Source of the DNA: an uncultured Flavonifractor sp.
GTDB taxonomy: Bacteria > Bacillota > Clostridia > Oscillospirales > Oscillospiraceae
DNA: 32,398 bases
Assembly: GCA_947384055.1 (NCBI GenBank)
Contig: CANDFO010000023.1
Location: 1 to 32,398 of the forward strand
Reading direction: 5' to 3'
The notes under the pieces are model-generated. The model worked only from the letters and a program-made list of their open reading frames with translations. It ran no database searches and was not told where the DNA came from. This document shows positions 6,102 through 12,976 of the stretch, piece after piece. The translations under genes and the position numbers were made by a program. The first letter of the stretch is position 1. Each line of letters begins with the position of its first letter.

Positions 6102-6884
6102 ATGTTGGATAAAACCACTTTCATTCTCACCGTGCCCCCCGCCGAGACCCGTGGGGCGGCCCGGTTCCGCCTGCCGGCGGTGCATATGGCCTACCGGGTG
6201 GGCGGCGGGCCGCATCTCTTCCGGGCCAGCATCCCCGTATCCGTTCGGGGCGGGCTCATGGGCATGGACAACACCGGCTTTTCCGGCGGCGGGGAGCCGG
6301 GCCCCTTTTGCCAGGAGGTGCTGCGGGAATGCGCCGCCCGGGGCTTCACCGGCGCCCTGCTGAATTTTACCGGCAGGGCGGCGCCGCCGCTGGCCGCCGC
6401 CGTCCGCAGTCTGGGAGATGCCTTCCAGCGGCGGGGCTGGCCTCTCTACGTATCAGAGGCATACGGGGAGTGCTCCGACAAGACCCGTGTGCTCATCTCC
6501 TCCGCGCTGTCGGGCGGCTCTCTGCGGCAGAGGCTCCAGGACGCTCTGGAGCGCTACGGCCCCGGGCGGGTGGTGCTGGCGGTGGAGCGGGTGGCGGAGG
6601 ACTTCTATCTGCCCTCCCCCTCCGGGCAGGGGACCCCCCTCACCCGGGAGGAGCTCCGGCAGCGGCTGGAGGAGCGCGCTCCCCAGGTGTATTTTTCCGC
6701 CGAGCTGTGCGCCCACTATTTTACGTACATGTCCGACCGCAGCGGAGCGCATTTTGTTCTCTTTGACGACGGGGGCTCCATCCGTAAAAAGCTCCAGCTG
6801 GCCCGGCAGCTGAATATTGGGGAGGCCGTCCTGGATTACGCCCAGACCGCGGACCTGCTGCCGGAGCTGCTTAAGGAACCGTGA
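6102..6884 (+). CDS. Uncharacterised protein, possible GH18-like TIM barrel
   Basis: 260-residue protein without signal peptide or membrane segments. I do not firmly recognise it. The layout of repeated strand-helix units (GFTGALLNF near 84-92, GPGRVVLAVE near 153-162, PQVYFSAEL near 194-202) and the end, with DDGGSIRKKLQLARQLNIGEA, recalls the last barrel segments of GH18-type chitinase-like proteins and clostridial relatives. A catalytic DxxDxE motif is not visible, so it would be non-enzymatic or a different family. The ATG at 6102 lies about 11 bases after AAGGGGG. It is divergent from yqeG. Alternative: a spore- or envelope-related hypothetical protein. Confidence 0.8.
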   Translation: MLDKTTFILTVPPAETRGAARFRLPAVHMAYRVGGGPHLFRASIPVSVRGGLMGMDNTGFSGGGEPGPFCQEVLRECAARGFTGALLNFTGRAAPPLAAAVRSLGDAFQRRGWPLYVSEAYGECSDKTRVLISSALSGGSLRQRLQDALERYGPGRVVLAVERVAEDFYLPSPSGQGTPLTREELRQRLEERAPQVYFSAELCAHYFTYMSDRSGAHFVLFDDGGSIRKKLQLARQLNIGEAVLDYAQTADLLPELLKEP

Positions 6885-6946
6885 GCCGGGCTCTGCCTGA
6901 AATGCGGCGTGGCGCTTCAAAAAGTGGATGTTTTCACCCATGCGGC

Positions 6947-6988
6947 AGGACCCGGGTCCGGGAAACAGTATCCCAAGGCCCGGGTCCT
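6947..6988. terminator. Nested hairpin between convergent genes
   Basis: AGGACCCGGG (6947-6956) pairs perfectly with CCCGGGTCCT (6979-6988), with an inner GGGA/TCCC stem. It lies between the convergent 260-residue protein gene and the methyltransferase gene. No U-tract follows on either strand, so its use as a terminator is uncertain. Confidence 0.4.
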
Positions 6989-7033
6989 GCGCGCGGCCGC
7001 CCCAATCCCGAACCGTTCGGAAGGACTGTGCGC

Positions 7034-7792
7034 TTACTTTTTTGCGACAAGCAGCCAGCGGTGAATTGTGCCCTCCACTTTTCCGGTTTTCTCAAGCTCC
7101 TTCTGCATGGCGCACAGCCGCTGAAAACACCGGTCTACGGAAAAGCCCGGAAATTCCCACTCAATGATGCGGGCAAACCACACGAACGCCCCCATATCAT
7201 AGAAAAAAATCGGCCGGAACGCCTCCTCCGCGCGGAGGATCTGGAATCCAGCTGTCTCAAATACCCTGCGCTGTTCCGCCAGATTCAGATGGGGGAAGGG
7301 CTTTTCCGTACCCGGCAGCACCCGCTCTACCAGGTCCCGGTCGTTGTCGCCGCCCACCTGTTCTGTGATAAACAGGCCGCCCTTCTTCAGCAGCCGGAAC
7401 AGCTCGCCCGCGTGGAAGGACCCATGGCGGTTGACCACGATATCAAACGCCCCGTCCGGGAAGGGAATCGCCGCGGGGTCCGAGCACTCTTTGAAGTCAA
7501 TCCCCAGCGGCAAAAGGGTGTCCTTGCAGAGCCGTACGTTGGGCGGGTAGCCCTCCGTGGCGGCGGTTCTGCGGTATGGATGGCCCAGGGAGCGCAAGAA
7601 TTCGCCGCCGCCGGTATCATAGTCCAGCAGCATCGCATCCTCCCACAGATACGCCCGGACAGTCCTCTCATAGTTCCAGGGCAGGTCGTGCTCCTCCTCA
7701 TATCTGCCGCGAATGTGGGAGAAATCCCACCCGCGGATATGCGCCTGGGCCTCTTCCTGCTTCCAGAGCGCTTTTCGTTCCTCATCAGTCAT
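7034..7792 (-). CDS. Class I SAM-dependent methyltransferase
   Basis: 252-residue soluble methyltransferase with a Rossmann-like fold. Motif I appears as LLDYDTGGGEFLRSLG (about 56-71), the acidic post-I region as ATEGYPPN, and motif IV as AFDIVVNRHGSFHAGEL (about 121-137). This layout fits small-molecule or rRNA-type methyltransferases of the Methyltransf_11 group common in Firmicutes. The substrate cannot be read from the sequence. The ATG overlaps the stop of the upstream HTH regulator gene by four bases (ATGA), so the two are translationally coupled and probably function together, for example as a regulator with a resistance-type methyltransferase; that link is inference. Confidence 0.9.
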   Translation of the reverse strand: MTDEERKALWKQEEAQAHIRGWDFSHIRGRYEEEHDLPWNYERTVRAYLWEDAMLLDYDTGGGEFLRSLGHPYRRTAATEGYPPNVRLCKDTLLPLGIDFKECSDPAAIPFPDGAFDIVVNRHGSFHAGELFRLLKKGGLFITEQVGGDNDRDLVERVLPGTEKPFPHLNLAEQRRVFETAGFQILRAEEAFRPIFFYDMGAFVWFARIIEWEFPGFSVDRCFQRLCAMQKELEKTGKVEGTIHRWLLVAKK

Positions 7793-8253
7793 TGCTTCAC
7801 CTCTTCTCTGCCCTTCCAGACAGCCGCCAGAATATCCTTCAATACAAGAAAGGAATCCAGTTCATTGTATCCGTAGCGCTGTTCCAGGCTGTCCAGCAGC
7901 CTGCACAGCTCCGCCGCGTAGCCGGCCATATCAACCTCCGACTGATACTGGGCAAGAATCGGGTACTTCCTGCTCCACAGTTTGGTCCAGTCTATTTTTT
8001 CGGACAGCTCCTCACTGGTTCTGTTGATCACATCCTGTATCTCCCCGATGTCCGCGTCAAACTCCACCAGCTCGTCCAGCGTCCGGCCATACAGGACCGC
8101 AAGGTGCTTTGCCTGCCGGATGTCCGGCACGGTCTCGCCGGTCTCCCACTTGGAGATCGTCTGCCTGCTCACCCCCAGCCTCTCGGCAGCCGCCTCCTGG
8201 GACAGGCCTTTTTTCTTCCTCGCCTGAAACAAACTGCTTCCCAAGTCCATCAT
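7789..8253 (-). CDS. XRE-family HTH transcriptional regulator
   Basis: 154-residue DNA-binding protein. Residues 3-60 form a Cro/C1-type helix-turn-helix (LGSSLFQARKKKGLSQEAAA, then RLGVSRQTISKWETGETVPD), a near-consensus XRE domain; the C-terminal half is helical and may be an effector or dimerisation region. The start is chosen at ATG 8253, five bases after AGGAGG; a second ATG at 8250 is spaced eight bases and is equally plausible. A longer frame to 8403 is an artefact of the MITE inserted immediately upstream (8273-8433). The MITE ends only 20 bases before the start, so the gene's promoter must be in or beyond it. It is the first gene of a two-gene operon with the methyltransferase. Confidence 0.9.
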   Translation of the reverse strand: MMDLGSSLFQARKKKGLSQEAAAERLGVSRQTISKWETGETVPDIRQAKHLAVLYGRTLDELVEFDADIGEIQDVINRTSEELSEKIDWTKLWSRKYPILAQYQSEVDMAGYAAELCRLLDSLEQRYGYNELDSFLVLKDILAAVWKGREEVKQ

Positions 8254-8269
8254 ATACCCCTCCTGTAAG

Positions 8270-8436
8270 TAAGAACCTGTATTCACAACCGGTGAACGCC
8301 GACTGAGCGGTCCTTTTCCCGTCATACTGCGTCGCTTCCCTTTGCCATACGACAGTATGGCCGCGGAAAATCTCCTTGTCTGGCGGGAAAAATCCTCGCC
8401 CATTCAGCATTCCCCGGTTGTGAATACAGGTTCTAA
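8270..8436. mobile_element. 161-bp MITE, family A, copy 1
   Basis: Element 8273-8433 starts GAACCTGTATTCACAACCGG and ends with its exact inverted complement, flanked by TAA on both sides (8270-8272 and 8434-8436), a three-base target duplication. Copy 2 at 23168-23328 has the same length and orientation and about 85% identity by eye. No transposase is encoded. A TNA-type duplication would fit mobilisation by an IS5-group transposase, which is inference. It sits directly upstream of the HTH regulator. Confidence 0.9.
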
Positions 8437-8551
8437 GATGTCCCAATGATACAGGTCCCGGGGGAAAAATGCCACCGCTTCTGCCTTGCGCTTTCGCACG
8501 GTTTCTGTACAAGCCCCGCTTTTCAATTACAAATAGTATTATTATATAATT

Positions 8552-9451
8552 TTATATCAACTTTTCCATATCGCCGGGCAGGGGGAGACACCAGGAAAGG
8601 CGCTCCCCGCTGATGGGGTGGAGGAGGCTCAGCCGGGCCGAGTGCAGGGCAGGCCGCGGGATCAGCGCCCGGTCCTCCACACCATACAGGAAATCTCCTG
8701 TAAGGGGACAGCCCAGATGGGCCATGTGGACCCGAATCTGATGGGTGCGCCCGGTCTCCAGCTCCAGCTCCACCAGGGCGCGGCCCTGTCCGGTGCGGAG
8801 GACACGGTATCGGGTCCGGGCGCGCTGCCCCTGCGGGTCTACCCTTCGGGCCATCAGGGAACCGGGCTCCGGGCCGATGGGTGCGTCCACCATCCCGGCG
8901 GAGGGCTCCGGCACGCCGTCGCACACGGCCAGATAGCCCCGCCGGAAATCCGGCGTGTGGAGCTGCTGCTTCAAACGCTCCTGCGCATGGGGGTGCTTGG
9001 CCACCACCAGCAGACCGGATGTCCCCCGGTCCAGCCGGTGAACAGGGTGGTATCCGGCCGGTATCCCCGCTTTTTTGTAATAGAAGGCAATAAAATTACC
9101 CACTGTATCGGAATAATGCCCGGGGCCCGGATGACAGGGGACTCCGGGCGCTTTGTTGAGTACCAGCAGGTCCGGGTCCTCGTAGACGATGTCCAAGGGT
9201 CCTGGCACGGGAATCAGCCCGCCCCGGTCCGGACCGCCGGACACCCGGACGGACAGGCGCTGTCCCTCCGCGGCACGGCAATTGGTATGGACCCGCACGC
9301 CGTCCAGCAGGATGCCGTCCTCCAGCCATTTGACCCGGCGGATCACCGTGCCGGACAATCCCAGTCCCCGGTGCAGAAGGGTGTCCACTTTTTCTCCCGC
9401 CTGGTCCGCTGTGACAGTCAGCTCCAGACGGCGGGGCGCTTGCAGTTCCAT
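8552..9451 (-). CDS. RluA-family pseudouridine synthase
   Basis: 299-residue enzyme converting uridine to pseudouridine in 23S rRNA or tRNA. An N-terminal S4-like RNA-binding region (about 15-75; AGEKVDTLLHRGLGLSGTVI) precedes the catalytic domain. The catalytic Asp is Asp141 in HRLDRGTSGLLVVAK, followed by the RYRVL and ELETGRTHQIRVHMAHLGCPL motifs and the family-typical GDFLYG and ALHSARL. Length and order match RluA/C/D relatives; the target position cannot be decided from sequence. The ATG at 9451 has AGGGGG nine bases upstream. The 210-bp element copy 2 separates it from the phosphoesterase gene upstream, so it may have its own promoter, but none is clear. Confidence 0.95.
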   Translation of the reverse strand: MELQAPRRLELTVTADQAGEKVDTLLHRGLGLSGTVIRRVKWLEDGILLDGVRVHTNCRAAEGQRLSVRVSGGPDRGGLIPVPGPLDIVYEDPDLLVLNKAPGVPCHPGPGHYSDTVGNFIAFYYKKAGIPAGYHPVHRLDRGTSGLLVVAKHPHAQERLKQQLHTPDFRRGYLAVCDGVPEPSAGMVDAPIGPEPGSLMARRVDPQGQRARTRYRVLRTGQGRALVELELETGRTHQIRVHMAHLGCPLTGDFLYGVEDRALIPRPALHSARLSLLHPISGERLSWCLPLPGDMEKLI

Positions 9452-9488
9452 TGTGCGCCCCCTTTCTCTGAACAGGCTCTGAGAGCCA

Positions 9489-9698
9489 GTTTAGGCTGTC
9501 GAAGAACTTTCTCCATGGAAAAGCCTCGCAAAGTTTTGCCGCCTGGGGGCGGCAAAATAAAGTCAAAATCGGTCATTTTCGGGGACATGCGCCTCGAAAA
9601 TGACACTTCTCGGCCTGCAAGTGTGCCCAAAGGGTGCGCGCGGCAGGCCGTATCCCTTTTGTCGAAAAAGGCCAAAGGCCTTTTTCGACAAGCTGAAC
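9489..9698 (-). repeat. 210-bp multi-hairpin repeat element, copy 2 (inverted)
   Basis: Reverse-oriented copy of the element at 1261-1470 with identical length and about 85% identity by eye. Ends are GTTTAGGCTGTCGAAGAA (left) and the complement of GTTCAGCTTGTCGAAAAA (right). The 15-bp hairpin is at 9659-9691 (loop AAA on plus), with two base pairs changed compensatorily relative to copy 1. It begins a few bases after the phosphoesterase stop codon at 9704 and could terminate that operon. No clear target duplication was found. Confidence 0.85.
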
Positions 9699-9703
9699 AG
9701 GTG

Positions 9704-10306
9704 CTAAGATCTGTCGGGTATCTCCAGGATGTACCGCTCATAGGCGTTGATGACGGTGGTCTCCCCCCGGGACAGAATCCGGGGGCGGTCGTGTCCGTAA
9801 TTTACGTGCACATGGCCGTGTACCAGATACCGGGGTTTATATTTGTCCAAAAGCCCCAGCAGGCACGCAAATCCCCGGTGGGCATAGTCGTCGTCGTCAC
9901 CCAGGCCCCTGGCCGGAGCATGCGTCACCACAATATCTACGCCCCCCGCCCGGCGTATCCGAAGCCACAGCCTGCGGATACGCCGGGCCATCTGCTGTTC
10001 GGTATACTGATGGGGGCCGCCGCTGTATAAAATGCTCCCTCCGAGCCCTAAAATGCGCAGGCCGTGTACTGTTACCAGCCTGTCCTCGATACACTCACAC
10101 CCCTCCGGGGGGTTGCGGTCATAGGTTTTGTCGTGGTTGCCGTGGACATAGAGCAGGGGGGCCCGCCCCATTGTCACCAAAAAAGTAAGGTATTTGGAGC
10201 TCAGATCCCCGCAGGAGAGGATCAGGTCCACCCCGTCCAGACGCCCGGGTTCATAATAGTCCCAATAGTAGGGGCTCTCCACGTCGGAGATGAGCAGCAG
10301 CTTCAC
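9704..10306 (-). CDS. Metallophosphoesterase
   Basis: 200-residue calcineurin-like phosphoesterase. Motifs in order: SDVES (residues 7-11, replacing the usual DxH, so the His is not in its normal place), CGDLSSKYL (32-40), GNHD (56-59), THAPARG (around 130) and HGHVHVNYG (around 165). The two-metal site is otherwise complete. Substrate unknown; similar small enzymes act on nucleotides, phosphodiesters or phosphoproteins. The start is a GTG at 10306 overlapping the TGA stop of the BMP-family gene (GTGA), so it is translationally coupled to it and probably shares its regulation. The 210-bp element follows directly. Confidence 0.9.
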   Translation of the reverse strand: MKLLLISDVESPYYWDYYEPGRLDGVDLILSCGDLSSKYLTFLVTMGRAPLLYVHGNHDKTYDRNPPEGCECIEDRLVTVHGLRILGLGGSILYSGGPHQYTEQQMARRIRRLWLRIRRAGGVDIVVTHAPARGLGDDDDYAHRGFACLLGLLDKYKPRYLVHGHVHVNYGHDRPRILSRGETTVINAYERYILEIPDRS

Positions 10307-12279
10307 AAAATCGTACCCTCCTTCTCCGGCGGGATGCTCTCCCGGTAGACCCCCTGCAGCCGGACGATGGACCGGGACATGGGGAGCAGCTGGTCATAAG
10401 AGGGGATTGTCCCGTCTACACAGTCGCACAGCCAGTCCATATGCAGGATTTCCTCCGGTGTAAACCACCGGTCTCCGTCGTTGCGCACCGCTCCGTCCTG
10501 AGAGGAGATGGGCCGATGAAAGGGGAGGATTGTAGAATCGGCCACGCCCCGGCGGAGAATTTCCGCCAGCTGCCGCACGCCGGCCGGGAGCTCCGGGTCC
10601 ATGAGCACGTCAATGGCCCGGCTGCGCATACCCCACCAGTAGCTGACCGCCCGGCCGTCCCCGGAGCTGAGGGCGTCCCAGCCTCCGTTGAATACGCTGC
10701 GCACCAGGCGGACGTACACGTTCCCCCAGTGCCAATAGGGGGAGGCCAGGGAGTGCAGCGCCCCGTCCTCCTGCACCTGGCACAGGCCCCAGGGCTCCCG
10801 GGTGCGGTCCGGGGTGGGAATATCCCGGTTGGAAATCAGGGAGATCCCCTCCCGGGCCAGGGCCCCCATGGGGTCTTTTTCAGTGCAGGACCAGCGCAGC
10901 TGAATGCGGGCCCGGGGATTGGTGAGCCGGGCGCCCAAAGCAAAGGCGTTAATCCCCGCCGGAACTCCGAAAATAGGGTTGCTGGCCACATAGCCGATGC
11001 GCCCGGAGGGGCTCATCGCCCCCGCAATGGCGCCGGTGATGAATTTCCCCTCATAGATGCGGCTGTAGTAGGTGCGCACTCCGGTATAGGGCATGGAGGC
11101 CGAGCAGTTGAGAATCCGCACATGGGGATACTTTGCCGCCGCCTTCCGGCAGGGGCCGATCAGGGGCGGCGTGGTGGCGAAAACCATCTGTGCACCTGCC
11201 TCCACCGCCTGATCTATGGCCGCTTCCGCCGCGGCCTCGGTAGAGGCGCTGTCAAAGGTCTGAATCACCACCTGGTCCCCCAGCACCGCCTCCAGGTACT
11301 GCCGCCCCAGGTCGTGGGCCCGGGCCCAGTCGCTCTCCTCCGGGCGGTGCTCGCTGATAAAGGCCACATTCAGGCGGCTGGGGCTTTTGGGCTTGAAGAG
11401 CCGGCTCAGCAGACCGGGCTCCGCCGCCGCTTCCTCTTCCCGGCTCTCCAGCGGTTCGGTGGTTACAGTCACCGGCTCTGCCTGAGAGAGCACCTTCACG
11501 TCCGCCCATACCGCGCTGAGGCTTTTCACCAGCTCTGCGGCGGGCATGGCTTTCAGCTCGTCGAAGGAGTAGACCTTCAGCCAGACCAGCAGCGCGTCGG
11601 CCACCGTCACAGGCAGCTCTCCGCCCCCCAGCTTTTGGAAGGCCGCTTTAAAGTAGGTCAGCCCCGCGTTGAAGCTCTGCCGCTCGTCCGCGGTCCAGCG
11701 GTGGTCCTTTTCATAACCCAGGGCGGCCTGGAGCTTGGCAAAGCTCCCCGCCCGGCTGAAATACACCTGATACATACCGGTCAGCTGGTAGGACCGCATA
11801 AAATCATAGTAGGCCTGAATTTCCGGCTCCTCCGACCAGGCCGGAATGACCCGGATGACATAGGCAAAGATGGAGGGCGCCTCATAGCTTTTCAGCACGC
11901 TGACCCGCTTGTTGCCCTCCTGAACGTAGAAACGCCCCAGGTATTCATAGCACCGGATGGGGTCACGGATGCCCTCGCTGCCCAGATGGGCGGCGCACAG
12001 GTCCATCCATTTGGCGGCAAATTCCGTGTCGCTCTCCATCAGGGGCATAAAATCTGACGCAAAGGCGGAACGCCGCCCCGCGGTTTTCGTACCGATAACC
12101 AGCTCTGTGGGAATCTCCAGCACGCCCATATCCACCTGTCCGGCCAGCGAAGCGTTGTCCAGAATCTCGTCCAGCACCTGGGGATACGGATATCTGGCAT
12201 GGAGCACGCAGTCCTTGTACTGTCTGCGCCCCTGCTTCAGCGCTCTGGCGTATTGTTCCACAGCTTCCTGTCTGCTCAA
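10303..12279 (-). CDS. ParB-like domain fused to BMP-family substrate-binding protein
   Basis: 658-residue protein in two parts. Residues about 40-160 look like a ParB/Srx-type nuclease-fold domain (RDPIRCYEYLGRFYVQEGNKRVSVLK). Residues about 295-570 are a BMP (basic membrane protein/Med) periplasmic-binding fold, the family that normally binds nucleosides outside the cell (LNVAFIS, QMVFATTPPL, KFITGAIAGAMSPSGRIGYV). There is no signal peptide, lipobox or membrane segment, so it should be cytoplasmic, unlike ordinary BMP lipoproteins. The start is TTG at 12279, eight bases after AGGAGGG. It leads an operon with the metallophosphoesterase and has its own promoter. A role as intracellular nucleoside sensor is inference. 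Confidence 0.88.
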   Translation of the reverse strand: MSRQEAVEQYARALKQGRRQYKDCVLHARYPYPQVLDEILDNASLAGQVDMGVLEIPTELVIGTKTAGRRSAFASDFMPLMESDTEFAAKWMDLCAAHLGSEGIRDPIRCYEYLGRFYVQEGNKRVSVLKSYEAPSIFAYVIRVIPAWSEEPEIQAYYDFMRSYQLTGMYQVYFSRAGSFAKLQAALGYEKDHRWTADERQSFNAGLTYFKAAFQKLGGGELPVTVADALLVWLKVYSFDELKAMPAAELVKSLSAVWADVKVLSQAEPVTVTTEPLESREEEAAAEPGLLSRLFKPKSPSRLNVAFISEHRPEESDWARAHDLGRQYLEAVLGDQVVIQTFDSASTEAAAEAAIDQAVEAGAQMVFATTPPLIGPCRKAAAKYPHVRILNCSASMPYTGVRTYYSRIYEGKFITGAIAGAMSPSGRIGYVASNPIFGVPAGINAFALGARLTNPRARIQLRWSCTEKDPMGALAREGISLISNRDIPTPDRTREPWGLCQVQEDGALHSLASPYWHWGNVYVRLVRSVFNGGWDALSSGDGRAVSYWWGMRSRAIDVLMDPELPAGVRQLAEILRRGVADSTILPFHRPISSQDGAVRNDGDRWFTPEEILHMDWLCDCVDGTIPSYDQLLPMSRSIVRLQGVYRESIPPEKEGTIL

Positions 12280-12347
12280 AATAGGTCCCTCCTCTGCCCC
12301 GGTCCACCGGGACGGCCGCGTCCGACGACTGCTTCAATCAGACGCAT

Positions 12348-12376
12348 ATTGTAGCATCCCGGCCCAGGTTTTGCAA
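12348..12376 (-). promoter_or_regulatory. Promoter of the ParB/BMP - phosphoesterase operon
   Basis: On the minus strand TTGCAA (12376-12371) and TACAAT (12353-12348) are separated by 17 bases. The gap 12377-12504 between this promoter and the defence-like operon holds no gene; a weak CCGGT/ACCGG pairing is the only terminator candidate for that operon. Confidence 0.7.
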
Positions 12377-12504
12377 GATGTATTCTGTCGGCCGCGGCAA
12401 TACCGGAGTCAGGGCGGATTCTGTTATGAGGCCGGACAAATGGAACCGGCGCCGGAAGGGACCGGTGACGCGCAAAGAGGGGGTTTAAGGGGCCGCAGAT
12501 TCTT

Positions 12505-12963
12505 TCAGCTCCGTTCATTTTCCGCCCCGGCCGGAGGCGGAAAGCAGGCCGCGTACTGCGCGTCTATCTCGGTCAGCAGCTCCCAGGCCAGGTCCTCGGG
12601 ATTTTTCTTTTTCTGCATATAGTGGTCGATATTTTCAAATCCGGTGTTGGCGTATTCCTGGGCGTTTTTGTATACCGCTCCTTTGTCGGTGATATCGTCC
12701 AGCCGGTCCTCCTCGAGACCCGCGATGAAAAGCGCATACATCCCGGCCAGGGTCGCGCTGTCGATGGACTTTTCCAGAACCAGACCGCCCGGATACAGCT
12801 TGTCCAGGCGCGTGGGAACCGTATCGGACCCAAGGGCCATGGCAAACAGAAACAGCTCGGACCGGCTGATGCTCTCCTTGCCCAGGTCAAAATAATTGGC
12901 CCCGTCAATCCGTTCTATGATGCTCTGGGCCGCTTTGGAAACACTCAATCTGTCGGCATCCAT
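12505..12963 (-). CDS. Small helical protein, possible distant DndE-like partner
   Basis: 152-residue acidic soluble protein, last gene of the five-gene operon. I do not firmly recognise it. Segments RLSVSKAAQSIIERIDG, SISRSELFLFAMALGSD and SATLAGMYALFIAGLEED recall the short helical layout of DndE (DUF1832), which follows DndD in phosphorothioation clusters and binds DNA; gene order (SMC ATPase then this protein) is the same. The resemblance is weak and DndE is usually shorter. The start is ATG 12963 with GAGGAG nine bases upstream, 14 bases after the ATPase stop; the longer GTG frame from 13014 lacks a ribosome site. No nuclease motif is visible, so a DNA-binding or adaptor role is the best guess. 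Confidence 0.85.
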   Translation of the reverse strand: MDADRLSVSKAAQSIIERIDGANYFDLGKESISRSELFLFAMALGSDTVPTRLDKLYPGGLVLEKSIDSATLAGMYALFIAGLEEDRLDDITDKGAVYKNAQEYANTGFENIDHYMQKKKNPEDLAWELLTEIDAQYAACFPPPAGAENERS

Positions 12964-12976
12964 TTGGTTCAACTCC

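Noticed and set aside
8618..10030. 470-residue plus-strand frame
   Set aside because: Antisense to the RluA-type gene and the phosphoesterase and runs through the repeat element; no ribosome site and no domain.
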